DNA from: Deltaproteobacteria bacterium
GTDB lineage: Bacteria > Bdellovibrionota_B > Oligoflexia > Oligoflexales > Bog-1112
DNA: 37,724 nucleotides
Direction: 5' to 3'
Assembly: GCA_016186945.1 (NCBI GenBank)
Contig: JACPKR010000024.1
Location: forward strand, 1-37,724
Made by a program: the position numbers and the translations under genes. Shown here one piece after another: positions 22,653 to 30,507 of the stretch. Each line of letters starts with the position of its first letter. Position 1 is the first letter of the stretch. Below the pieces are notes generated by a model. The model searched no databases, had not been told where the DNA came from, and worked only from the letters and a program-made list of their open reading frames with translations.

Positions 22653-25527
22653 AATATTCACAGTTACCAAAAAAGAGCTGTGGTCTTATTTTTCGTCACC
22701 AACGGCTTACATTTTTCTTGGAACGTTTTTACTCGTTAACCTTTTTACTTTCTTCTGGGTTGAGAAATTTTTCTCCCGTAACATTGCCGACCTAAGACCA
22801 CTCTTTCAGTGGCTGCCCTTGCTCCTTATTTTCCTCATTGCCACGCTGACGATGAAGATGTGGAGTGAAGAACGGCGCATAGGAACCATTGAGTTCCTCA
22901 TGACGTTGCCGGTTAAAACGTCTGACCTCGTGCTCGGTAAATTCTTTGCCTGTATGGCGTTAGTGGCTGTTTCCCTCCTTTTAACACTTGGTCTTGCCTT
23001 CAGTGTCGGGCATTTGGGAAATGTCGATTGGGGTCCTGTAACGGGCGCGTACCTTGCTTCTCTCCTCCTTGCATCAGCATATACAGCGGTGGGGCTTTAT
23101 GTAAGCTCCAAGACGCAGAGCCAAATCGTCAGCCTCATTGTAACAACGCTCGTCTGTTCCGCTTTCTATTTGGTTGGTTCTGATGTTCTCTTGAACTTTT
23201 TGGGCAACAAGCCAGGGGAGCTTCTCAAGCTTTTCGGAACGGGTTCACGATTTGATTCGATCAGTCGCGGTGTTATAGATTTTCGTGACATTTATTATTA
23301 TCTGAGCCTGGCAGCAGTCTTCCTAGTGGCAAACACGTTTGCACTCGATAAATTGAAATGGTCTCCCGAAGCTCGCAAAGGGCAGTACTCTGTTCGCACG
23401 GGTGTCGTCGCCTTGCTCGTCATGAACGTTCTCGCAGCAAATTTCTGGCTCAGCAAAGTCGAAAGCCTCCGCCTCGATATTACAGAATCCAAGATGTATT
23501 CTATCTCTGAGGCTACGCAAAACGTCATTCAACAGCTTGAAGAACCGCTGCTCATCCGTGGTTACTTCAGTTCAAGAACCCATCCGCTGCTGGCCCCTCT
23601 GGTACCTACAGTACGTGATCTTCTTGCTGAGTATCAACTTGTCAGCAAAGGCCGCATCCGCACTGAATTTGTCGACCCACGCGATGATGAAGAAATCGAA
23701 GCCGAAGCGAACAGGAAATACAGCATAGAGCCAGTCCCTTTCCAGGTCGCTGATAGACATTCTGCCGCTATGGTAAATTCCTACTTCAATATTGTGGTTC
23801 AATACGGTACGCAGTTTGAAGTCCTTAGCTTCAATGATCTCATAGACGTCAAATACGACGGTACGGGGAATATTGACGTTCGTCTCAGAAACCTTGAATA
23901 CGATATCACTCGCTCCATCAAAAAGACGATGCAGGCCTTTCGAAATACCGACAGCTTCTTTGCTAGCCTTAACCGCGACATAAAATTTGTCGCCTACGTA
24001 TCAGAAGCTAAACTTCCTAAGCAGCTGACGACACTATTTAAAGATATCAAGCAAGCCGTGAGTGATTACGAGAAAAATTCCGGGGGTCGCCTCTCGGTGC
24101 GATATCTCGATCCTTCCCAAGATGAAGCGATAGCAAAGAACATTGCGGATCACTACGGATTCATGCCCCAGTCCATGAGTCTTTTTGCAGAGGAGACTTT
24201 TTACTTCTATCTTACTTTGGAAGATGGGGAAAAAATCTACTCGCTCGGTGTCCCCGAAGACTTCAGTGTCACAGGTTTCAAGAACGGTATGGAAGCGGCG
24301 CTTAAACGCATGATGCCGGGCTTCCTGCGTACCGTCGGACTTTATACCCCTCCGTCTGGTGGGGGTTTCAACCCCATGATGGGACAAATGGGCGGGGGCA
24401 AACAATATCAGATGATCCAGAAGAAGTTGGAAGAGAACTACTCAACCAAAACTGTCGATCTGGACGCAGGCATGGTCCCTGATGACGTCGATATCCTGGT
24501 TCTTGTAGCTCCCGAAAATTTCAACGCCAAGCAAGTTTTCGCTGTCGACCAGTTTCTCATGAAAGGAGGGACGGTGATTCTTGCTAGCTCACCAGTCGTG
24601 GTCAACCGGCAAGCTCGTTCGTTTGTGGCAGAGACGAAAGAAAGTGGGCTTGAACAATGGCTCGAGCATATGGGTCTCAGCCTTCCCAAGGAACTTGTAC
24701 TCGACATGCAAAACGTAGGCTTTCCGAGCATCAGGAAGCGAGTTGTTCGAGGGATAACGATTCGAGAACCACAGGTTTCTCCCTACCCCTTCTTTGTGGA
24801 CTTGAGAGAAAAGGGTCTCAACCGGGATAGTGGCATCACATCCGGCTTGGGACAGGTCACCATCGCCTGGCCTTCACCAATTGAAGTCGACAAAGAGAAG
24901 AACAAAGAACGCACGGTGGTTGAACTTCTAAAAAGCTCTGCTCAGTCATGGCGTACGAAGGAAATCGAGATCGAGCCGAATAGCCAGGTCTACCCCGAAC
25001 TCGGCTTTGCGATCAGCGATGAGAAAAAGCCTTCTTCCCTGGCTGTGCTCCTGGAAGGCCGCTTTGAGTCGTACTTTAAAGGAAAAAGCTCTCCCTTGAT
25101 TGCAAAAGAGGATAAAAAAGATGAACTTACACCTGCAAAAGAGGACAAAAAGGAAGAAGAATCGGTGCTAACAAGTGTGATCGAAAAATCACCCAATATT
25201 GCCCGCCTTATCCTTTTCGCGTCGAACGAGTTTGTAGCGGATGATACTCTGCAAATTTCCGGAATGCTAAGCGGAACGCAATACATCAACCCCCTGCAAC
25301 TTGTAGAAAACGCGGTCGACTGGTCCGTACAGGATCGCGCTCTTCTTGCCATTAGAAGCCGCAGCTACTTCGCGCGGACCCTTGTACCTCTGAATGACGA
25401 TCAAAAACGTGATTACGAGATTTACAACTACCTTTTCGCTTTGCTCGGTCTCTTCGCTGTTTGGGGAACGTTCAAATATAGGCAGAGAAAATCTCATAAG
25501 CTCTTTAAAGCTCTGAACTTAGTGTAA
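22645..25527 (+). CDS. Fused ABC permease and GldG-like auxiliary protein
   Basis: Residues about 1-245 form an ABC-2 permease of the GldF type with roughly six membrane segments. From about 255 there is another membrane segment, then a large periplasmic GldG-like region (the ABC_transp_aux family, with a SISEATQNVIQQLEEPL start) and a final membrane helix near 930-950. GldF and GldG are separate in Flavobacterium; here they are one 960-residue chain, as in several delta-proteobacteria and planctomycetes. A Gly/Met loop (GGGFNPMMGQMGGG) and a charged Lys/Glu linker with two KEDKK blocks are unusual. ATG 22645, with AAAGGAG six bases upstream, is the better start than TTG 22639. Confidence 0.85.
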   Translation: MSKIFTVTKKELWSYFSSPTAYIFLGTFLLVNLFTFFWVEKFFSRNIADLRPLFQWLPLLLIFLIATLTMKMWSEERRIGTIEFLMTLPVKTSDLVLGKFFACMALVAVSLLLTLGLAFSVGHLGNVDWGPVTGAYLASLLLASAYTAVGLYVSSKTQSQIVSLIVTTLVCSAFYLVGSDVLLNFLGNKPGELLKLFGTGSRFDSISRGVIDFRDIYYYLSLAAVFLVANTFALDKLKWSPEARKGQYSVRTGVVALLVMNVLAANFWLSKVESLRLDITESKMYSISEATQNVIQQLEEPLLIRGYFSSRTHPLLAPLVPTVRDLLAEYQLVSKGRIRTEFVDPRDDEEIEAEANRKYSIEPVPFQVADRHSAAMVNSYFNIVVQYGTQFEVLSFNDLIDVKYDGTGNIDVRLRNLEYDITRSIKKTMQAFRNTDSFFASLNRDIKFVAYVSEAKLPKQLTTLFKDIKQAVSDYEKNSGGRLSVRYLDPSQDEAIAKNIADHYGFMPQSMSLFAEETFYFYLTLEDGEKIYSLGVPEDFSVTGFKNGMEAALKRMMPGFLRTVGLYTPPSGGGFNPMMGQMGGGKQYQMIQKKLEENYSTKTVDLDAGMVPDDVDILVLVAPENFNAKQVFAVDQFLMKGGTVILASSPVVVNRQARSFVAETKESGLEQWLEHMGLSLPKELVLDMQNVGFPSIRKRVVRGITIREPQVSPYPFFVDLREKGLNRDSGITSGLGQVTIAWPSPIEVDKEKNKERTVVELLKSSAQSWRTKEIEIEPNSQVYPELGFAISDEKKPSSLAVLLEGRFESYFKGKSSPLIAKEDKKDELTPAKEDKKEEESVLTSVIEKSPNIARLILFASNEFVADDTLQISGMLSGTQYINPLQLVENAVDWSVQDRALLAIRSRSYFARTLVPLNDDQKRDYEIYNYLFALLGLFAVWGTFKYRQRKSHKLFKALNLV

Positions 25528-25540
25528 GGAGAGTGGATAT

Positions 25541-26524
25541 ATGAAACGAAATATCAACATATTAGTAGGTTTACTGGCTATTCAAATCGCCCTCTTTTTT
25601 TATCTTAACATTGCAGAAGAAGACAAGGGTGCCCCGGCATCCGACCCTCTGCTGACCCTCGAATGGAACAAGGTGGATAAAATCACGGTCGAAGATTCAG
25701 ACAAGAAAACAATGGAGATCGTGAAAAAAGAAGGGAAATGGATTCTGCCCTCCTTCTTCGATTTCCCGGTTAACGAAGACAAAATCCGGGAGACTCTCGA
25801 AACGTTGGCCAGCATCAAAAAGACTTGGCCAGTTGGCAACACCACCGTTGCAGCGAAGCAGTTTGAGGTCGTAGATGACAAGTTTGAACGCCGTATCTCC
25901 TACCACGCAGGTGACAGCGTTCAGACACTATACCTTGGGACGTCTCCAGGCTATCGAAAGGTCCACACTAGGGCAAACAAAGAGGATCACACCTACAGCA
26001 TCGACTTCAACGCCTTCGATGTCCCTGCGAACGCCAAGGACTGGCTAGACAGGGAGGTGTATAAATTGGACCGCAGCAAGCTTTCCCTCGTTCAACTTCC
26101 CCACATCGTTTTAAAACAAGACGCAGGAAATTTCGTCATCGCTGACCTGAAAGAGGGGGAAACTACCAACACAACAGAGTCCGATGCACTGATTAATAAG
26201 GTCATGAACCCGCGTTTTGATGAAGTCCTAGCGTCCGGTCAGTATGATCATGGCCCCCAGGTTTATGAATACTCTGCTACCACATCAGAAAATGTCACTC
26301 GTACTTTCACCTTCAGTGAAATGAAAGGTGACGCCAAGCCGAATAAGGAGCCAACGAAGGAGAAGGAAAAGAAAGAAAGGCCAATAGACCAATCCCTGGT
26401 TCTCAAAGTTTCTGATCTGCCCTACTACTTCAGCATCAATAAGAATTTTGTCGAGGGTCTCAAAGAAACAGACCGTGCGAAGTTCGTTAAGGCTGAGGAA
26501 AAGCAGGAAGAAAAAAAAAGCTGA
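25541..26524 (+). CDS. DUF4340 membrane-anchored protein
   Basis: The 327-residue product has an N-terminal membrane anchor (ILVGLLAIQIALFFYLNI) and a periplasmic beta-rich domain with WNKVDKITVED and LPSFFDFPVNEDKI segments, matching DUF4340. Proteins of this family follow GldG-like genes in many genomes and are thought to be a third component of the transporter. It starts 13 bases after the permease stop, with AAGGAGAG upstream, so it is co-translated. A Lys/Glu/Pro-rich insert (NKEPTKEKEKKERP) interrupts the C-terminal part. Function is inferred from context. Confidence 0.8.
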   Translation: MKRNINILVGLLAIQIALFFYLNIAEEDKGAPASDPLLTLEWNKVDKITVEDSDKKTMEIVKKEGKWILPSFFDFPVNEDKIRETLETLASIKKTWPVGNTTVAAKQFEVVDDKFERRISYHAGDSVQTLYLGTSPGYRKVHTRANKEDHTYSIDFNAFDVPANAKDWLDREVYKLDRSKLSLVQLPHIVLKQDAGNFVIADLKEGETTNTTESDALINKVMNPRFDEVLASGQYDHGPQVYEYSATTSENVTRTFTFSEMKGDAKPNKEPTKEKEKKERPIDQSLVLKVSDLPYYFSINKNFVEGLKETDRAKFVKAEEKQEEKKS

Positions 26525-26559
26525 GGTAGACTTTAACGATTCCAAGAAGGGAACGCGCG

Positions 26560-27048
26560 ATGGCTCTTAAGCTTCCGAAAATTGGAGACAAGGCCCCCAC
26601 CTTTCGATTGAAAAATCAAGATGGCAAAGAAGTAGACCTGAGCAAGTTTCGTGAAAAAAACAACGTTGTCCTCTACTTCTACCCAAAAGCGATGACGCCC
26701 GGGTGTACGACGCAGGCATGCAGTGTACGCGACTACAAGAAGGAATTTGAAAAGCTGGGTATCGTCGTTCTGGGCGTCAGTGCTGATTCACAGAAACTCA
26801 TCAAGAAGTTCCAAGAAACCTACGAATTGAATTTTGACCTCTTGTCGGACGAAGGTCACAAAGTGGCAGAAGAATACGGTGTATGGGGAGAAAAATCCGT
26901 CATGGGACGTCTCGTCCAAGGTTTGAATCGAGTGACGTTTATCATCGCTAAGGACGGGACTATTGCGCACGTGATTCCGAAGGTCAACGCGCAGACACAT
27001 CATGAGGACGTGCTGAAATTTTTTGCGCAAAGCAAGCCCTCCTCATGA
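26560..27048 (+). CDS. bcp: Thioredoxin-dependent thiol peroxidase
   Basis: Bcp (PrxQ type) reduces hydroperoxides in the cytoplasm using thioredoxin. The motif PKAMTPGCTTQAC gives peroxidatic Cys49 and resolving Cys54 five residues later, and LLSDEGHKVAEEYGVWGEKS closely follows E. coli Bcp. The length of 162 residues is normal. GGGAACGCGCG precedes the ATG. Its stop overlaps the start of the FMN reductase (ATGA), so a peroxidase and a flavin reductase are co-translated. Confidence 0.92.
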   Translation: MALKLPKIGDKAPTFRLKNQDGKEVDLSKFREKNNVVLYFYPKAMTPGCTTQACSVRDYKKEFEKLGIVVLGVSADSQKLIKKFQETYELNFDLLSDEGHKVAEEYGVWGEKSVMGRLVQGLNRVTFIIAKDGTIAHVIPKVNAQTHHEDVLKFFAQSKPSS

Positions 27049-27620
27049 CGGCAACAAAAGCTCCTACCATATTCGTCGCCTGCGGTAGCATTAGGCCCCA
27101 AAGTTATACACGCATGGCGATGGAGCTTGTCTGTGATGAACTGCGCAAACAAGGAGCCACAGTCGACGCGTTTGATCCGAGGGGCATTAAGATTCCTTTC
27201 CTCGGAGCAAGCTTCCCGGAGACATTGGAAAAGGATCTGCAAAAAAGGGTGAAAAAAGCGGACGGTCTGATTTTATGCACACCTGAGTACAACTCCACGT
27301 ATTCCTCTGTCATGATGTCGATTGTGGAAAACCTGGGCTACCCGTCTGTCTGTGTCGGCAAGGTGCTAAACCTTCTAGGAGTAGCCTCCGGCGGAATCGG
27401 CGCTATCCGCGCTTTAGACCACTTGCAGACGATCCTTGTCCACAATGGAGCGATCGTTCTTCCCGGTTCTGTTTCCATCGCGGGAGTGCATAAGATCTTC
27501 GACGAAAAAGGGAAGTGTAGCGACAAAACCTCGGAGGAGTTTATCAGAAGCGTGGCAAGTTCCTTGCTCTTCTATTTGAGGACCGGAAAAGTGAATCAGG
27601 TCGGCATCAAAAAAGTCTAA
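27045..27620 (+). CDS. NADPH-dependent FMN reductase family protein
   Basis: The 191-residue product has the flavodoxin-like fold of the FMN_red family: a first strand and phosphate loop ACGSIRPQSYTRMA, then DGLILCTPEYNSTYSS with the PEYN flavin-binding turn, and LLGVASGGIGAIRAL. Such enzymes (azoreductase, chromate or quinone reductase) pass electrons from NAD(P)H to FMN or quinones. It is coupled to bcp, suggesting oxidative stress defence. The last codons IKKV and TAA lie inside a 51-bp sequence repeated at 34477, where a convergent lipoprotein gene ends. Its stop overlaps that remnant's stop. Confidence 0.87.
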   Translation: MTATKAPTIFVACGSIRPQSYTRMAMELVCDELRKQGATVDAFDPRGIKIPFLGASFPETLEKDLQKRVKKADGLILCTPEYNSTYSSVMMSIVENLGYPSVCVGKVLNLLGVASGGIGAIRALDHLQTILVHNGAIVLPGSVSIAGVHKIFDEKGKCSDKTSEEFIRSVASSLLFYLRTGKVNQVGIKKV

Positions 27621-27656
27621 GGCGCCGCGATCTCAACTGTCTTATAGACAAGTTTG
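27606..27656. repeat. Left copy of a 51-bp direct repeat bracketing a 6.9-kb segment
   Basis: It matches 34477-34527 at 48 of 51 positions. The plus strand reads the FMN reductase end (IKKV, TAA); the minus strand reads the end of the lipoprotein (LVYKTVEIAAP, TAG), with the two stops overlapping. Each copy therefore carries both gene ends. Confidence 0.85.
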
Positions 27657-27668
27657 CCGATAAAAGGA
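27617..27668 (-). pseudogene. Remnant 3' end of the TonB-linked lipoprotein gene
   Basis: On the minus strand these codons read KLVYKTVEIAAP and stop, the same C-terminus as the intact lipoprotein at 34488-35234. Upstream the similarity fades and the frame runs into a family B repeat. It is a duplicated or stranded gene end. Confidence 0.7.
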
Positions 27669-27677
27669 AATTTGCAT

Positions 27678-28013
27678 CTATAGTCTTTGAGAAAAAGAAT
27701 TTGTGGGGAGTACCTTTTTTGAAAAAAAGTTCCCTTCCTCTGTCATCCCGCGGCTTGACCGCGGGATCCAACGGCAGCCTTCCTCTGTCATCCCGCGGCT
27801 TGACCGCGGGATCCAACGGCAGCCTTCCTCTGTCATCCCGCGGCTTGACCGCGGGATCCAACGGCAGCCTTCGCAGCCTTCCTCTGTCATCCCGCGGCTT
27901 GACCGCGGGATCCAACGGCAGCCTTCCTCGAAAAAGTTGGATCCCGCGGTCAAGCCGCGGGATGACAGACTTGTAAAAGTTTTTCCCCAAATTGATTATC
28001 TTGAATACTATAG
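27678..28013. mobile_element. Family B element interrupted by a family C array
   Basis: CTATAGTCTTTGAG at 27678 and TTGAATACTATAG ending at 28013 are inverted family B ends. Between them, where the central hairpins should be, lie five family C palindromes. This element fills most of the 418-base gap between the FMN reductase and the second DUF4143 ATPase; no gene is seen there. Confidence 0.75.
27741..27967. repeat. Array of five family C palindromes
   Basis: Four direct copies (27741, 27786, 27831, 27885) spaced 45, 45 and 54 bases apart share the linker ACGGCAGCCTTCCTC; a fifth at 27938-27967 is inverted. Each has ATCCCGCGG/CCGCGGGAT arms. Linkers are identical rather than variable, so this is not CRISPR. 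Confidence 0.9.
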
Positions 28014-28038
28014 TTTAACTTTTTGCTAATATACTTTC

Positions 28039-29193
28039 ATGATTGAAAGACTTTTTTGGAAACAGCGGGTTACTTTGGCTCTCAAGCGTCGGCCAATTGT
28101 ATGGTTAGCAGGGGTGCGGCGAGTTGGGAAGACTACGTTGTGTAAGCAACTGAAATCGGTTGTATATATGGATTGCGAGTTGCCTTCAGTCCGGCGTCAG
28201 TTGGAAGATATTGAATATTTTTGGGGACAGCATAGTGGCAAGACGGTCGTTCTCGATGAAATTCATCGACTCACAGACCCGTCTGCGGTTTTGAAAATAG
28301 CTCACGATCACTTCCCTTCGGTGAAGGTTATTGCCACGGGGTCATCTACTCTTGCCGCAAAACGAAAATTTAAAGACACTTTAACTGATCGTAAACACGA
28401 CGTCTGGATACAACCCCTTTTGTTAAGTGAATTGCGACCAACCCAATCCTTTCAATTAGACAAGCGTTTATTGAGAGGTGGGCTACCTCCTGCTTATTTT
28501 TCTGAAAACCTGGATGAATATTTTTATCGAGAATGGATAGATTCTTTTTGGGCCAAAGATATACAGGAACTATTTAGTATCGATCGTAAAAGCAGTTTTA
28601 TCAAACTAGCTGAGCTTCTACTTCGTCAGAGTGGTGAACTGATGCAGGTATCATCTCTCGCAACTCCATGTGAAATTTCGCGACAGACTGTGCAGAATTA
28701 TATCGAGTGTTTAGAAACGACACTCTTTGTCCACCTCTTAAGACCGTGGGGTCGAGGCAAGCAAAACGAAATCGTGCGAAGGCCAAAAATCTATGGCTTC
28801 GATACGGGGATGGTATGTTTTGCTAAAGGGATTTTTGAGCTTCGTCCTGAGGACAAAGGCTTGTTGCTGGAACATACAATTTTGCAAGAGCTTTTGTCTC
28901 AATTTGGACGCGATGAGATTTGGTTCTGGAGAGACAAACAAAAACATGAAATCGATTTTCTTGTGACTTTAAAAAGGAGCCATGATGTCCACGCCATCGA
29001 ATGCAAATGGACGAGAGAAGCCTTCAACACTTCAGCACTGACTATATTCCGCAAGCTGACACCCGATGGACTCAACATTCTAACTGCAACAAATATTGAG
29101 AAACAAGCAAAAAGGCGCATTGGGTCATTAGAAATTCTGGAATGCCCTCCGTGGCAAGTTGCCGAAGTGCTGGTGTCTCTGCATCACCACTAG
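28039..29193 (+). CDS. AAA-family ATPase with DUF4143 domain, second copy
   Basis: The 384-residue product has P-loop GVRRVGKTT (25-33), Walker B VVLDEIH (70-76) and sensor ATGSS (98-102). The C-terminal half has PKIYGFDTGMVCFAKG and the nuclease-like HEIDFLV...AIECKWT of DUF4143. It shares the architecture of the 211-1359 protein but little detailed sequence, so it is not a recent duplicate. It lacks an obvious Shine-Dalgarno, as that gene does; TAATATACT lies just before the ATG. It is the first gene inside the 6.9-kb segment. The role of the family is unknown. Confidence 0.87.
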   Translation: MIERLFWKQRVTLALKRRPIVWLAGVRRVGKTTLCKQLKSVVYMDCELPSVRRQLEDIEYFWGQHSGKTVVLDEIHRLTDPSAVLKIAHDHFPSVKVIATGSSTLAAKRKFKDTLTDRKHDVWIQPLLLSELRPTQSFQLDKRLLRGGLPPAYFSENLDEYFYREWIDSFWAKDIQELFSIDRKSSFIKLAELLLRQSGELMQVSSLATPCEISRQTVQNYIECLETTLFVHLLRPWGRGKQNEIVRRPKIYGFDTGMVCFAKGIFELRPEDKGLLLEHTILQELLSQFGRDEIWFWRDKQKHEIDFLVTLKRSHDVHAIECKWTREAFNTSALTIFRKLTPDGLNILTATNIEKQAKRRIGSLEILECPPWQVAEVLVSLHHH

Positions 29194-29236
29194 CAATCTG
29201 ATAGCCCTGTTTTGAGTATGCTGAATCCGGAGGGAC

Positions 29237-29337
29237 GAGCCAATATATCGTGAAAACGATGTACATATTGGTTCTACGCGCGTAAAATAGATATGAACAT
29301 CTGTTTTACGCGAGGATTATCCATGGTTAAAAGGGCC
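29237..29337 (+). ncRNA. Group II intron 3' fragment (domains V and VI), copy 1
   Basis: Positions 29237-29274 open with GAGCC, form ATCGT-GAAA-ACGAT and close with GGTTC: the diagnostic catalytic domain V layout of group II introns (AGC triad region, GNRA loop). After a two-base linker, 29279-29312 forms a hairpin CGCGTAAAA...TTTTACGCG fitting domain VI. The match with 33448-33548 is 99 of 101 bases and begins exactly at domain V. No domains I-IV are present, so it cannot splice on its own. Confidence 0.65.
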
Positions 29338-29348
29338 TTAGGTGCCGG

Positions 29349-30248
29349 TCAGCTTGCGTTGGCAGAACAATTAAGCAGGGGAATGCGGCTGTGGTACTCG
29401 GGAGGGATGTCATAACGGAGGCTGTCCCCCCATGCTTGCCTTCCCATACTCTTCAGATAATCGGACGTTTTTTTAAGTCGCTCGACCCGTAGCACAAGCG
29501 GTTCAAAGGTCGACGTCGTTGTTGCCAAAAGACCCTGGTCGCTGATGATGAAACGGACGCTCTCCTTGAAGTCCGATAATAAAAAACCACTTCGCTTCCA
29601 TTGCCGTTCAAACAAATCTTCATGGTGACGAATGTAACAGATGCCCTCCTGGTAATATTGGGCCAACTTGAGGGCTTGGATTATGTCAGCGACCGTCGGA
29701 TTCTCAGCCTCGTCCAGGATACGGATCACATCCTCGACCGTCTGACACTTAGAATTCTCTTGCGAAGGTTCGCACGAGTCAGATTTCGGCCATCGCTGTT
29801 CCTGGGTGGGGCAGTACTGATTGACAAGCTCGCCTGACTCCTTATCAACAATGAGCGTGGGTTTTACTTCCTCGAAGGACTTTCCACGAAGCTGGGACAT
29901 ACGCGGCGGATGCTTGGCGATCTGCTCCGCAACTTGTCTATCAATGATGCTCTGCGGGAAAAAGTATCGCGAAGCCGCCTGACCGACGCCTTTGATATAG
30001 GTGTCGAAGATCGTGAGAAAACCCTTCGTGCTGGCTTCCCGCAAGGCTGTCGCCACCGTCGACTGACTGAGTCCCACCTGAGCAGCAAGCTCGCGTTGCG
30101 AAATCCAAAGACCGCCCCCCGAGTCCTGGTTGTAACGCTCCAGCAAGGCGCTCATGACCCGGATTTGCGTCGGCTTCAGAGGAAGGGTTTCGATGTCCTG
30201 GGATGTGATTTTCCTTGAAAGCGCTTGAGTGAATGGTACATTACGCAT
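29349..30248 (-). CDS. Winged-helix DNA-binding protein
   Basis: Residues about 25-85 form a helix-turn-helix: LKPTQIRVMSALLERY, then WISQRELAAQVGLSQSTVATAL as the recognition unit, then a wing GFLTIFDTYIKGVGQAASRYF. This resembles MarR/Rep-type winged helices used by regulators and plasmid initiators. The remaining 200 residues are helical and unrecognised. AGGAG seven bases upstream supports ATG 30248, and this Shine-Dalgarno lies within a CCTATA...TATAGG palindrome that the protein might bind. It sits between the two intron fragments and is downstream of the sushi-module lipoprotein on the same strand. Confidence 0.65.
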   Translation of the reverse strand: MRNVPFTQALSRKITSQDIETLPLKPTQIRVMSALLERYNQDSGGGLWISQRELAAQVGLSQSTVATALREASTKGFLTIFDTYIKGVGQAASRYFFPQSIIDRQVAEQIAKHPPRMSQLRGKSFEEVKPTLIVDKESGELVNQYCPTQEQRWPKSDSCEPSQENSKCQTVEDVIRILDEAENPTVADIIQALKLAQYYQEGICYIRHHEDLFERQWKRSGFLLSDFKESVRFIISDQGLLATTTSTFEPLVLRVERLKKTSDYLKSMGRQAWGDSLRYDIPPEYHSRIPLLNCSANAS

Positions 30249-30255
30249 CAGACTG

Positions 30256-30275
30256 CTCCTATAGTTTTGTATAGG
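30256..30275 (-). promoter_or_regulatory. Palindrome overlapping the ribosome binding site of the winged-helix gene
   Basis: CCTATA (30258-30263) and TATAGG (30270-30275) flank GTTTTG, and the minus-strand AGGAG (30256-30260) is part of one arm. It may be an autoregulatory operator or a hairpin that hides the Shine-Dalgarno. Confidence 0.4.
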
Positions 30276-30391
30276 GGTTTGTTTAGAGGTGCATCGTTGC
30301 TTTCGGAAACGTTGCGCCTCGCCTACCCATTGTGTTTTCTACAGAAAATTAGAAAGCAAGTTTCTATAAAAGGCAAGCAAAATCTTGTCAG

Positions 30392-30476
30392 TTAAAGTTT
30401 TTTGGGGGGAGGTGTGGAGGGGAACTTTTTTTCAAAAAAGGTCCTCTCCACAAATTCTTTTTCTCAAAGACTACAG
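30392..30476. mobile_element. Family B element, right half
   Basis: It contains GTTTTTTGGGGGG and the GGAGGGGAAC...CCTCTCC hairpin and ends CTCAAAGACTACAG. It lies between the sushi-module lipoprotein end and the winged-helix gene start. The rest of this 259-base gap shows only AT-rich leader sequence. Confidence 0.75.
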
Positions 30477-30507
30477 ACTAACGAAGGATTCCAACTTGAA
30501 TACTATC

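Noticed and set aside
27741-27967. Regular 30-bp repeats that could suggest a CRISPR array
   Set aside because: The linkers between copies are identical, one copy is inverted, each unit is a strong palindrome, and no cas gene is near.
27607-28029. Overlapping frames encoding VIPRLDRGIQ and SSRGLTAGS strings
   Set aside because: These are translations of the family C palindrome in all frames, with no start signals.
29237-29337. The double hairpin as an IS200/IS605 transposon end
   Set aside because: The GAGCC...GAAA...GGTTC layout fits group II intron domain V better, and a reverse-transcriptase scrap, not TnpA or TnpB, lies nearby.
29323-29412. A 29-codon frame starting MVKRALGAG after the intron fragment
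   Set aside because: The start lies in duplicated sequence and the frame then overlaps the end of the winged-helix gene; the other copy gives a different 12-codon frame.
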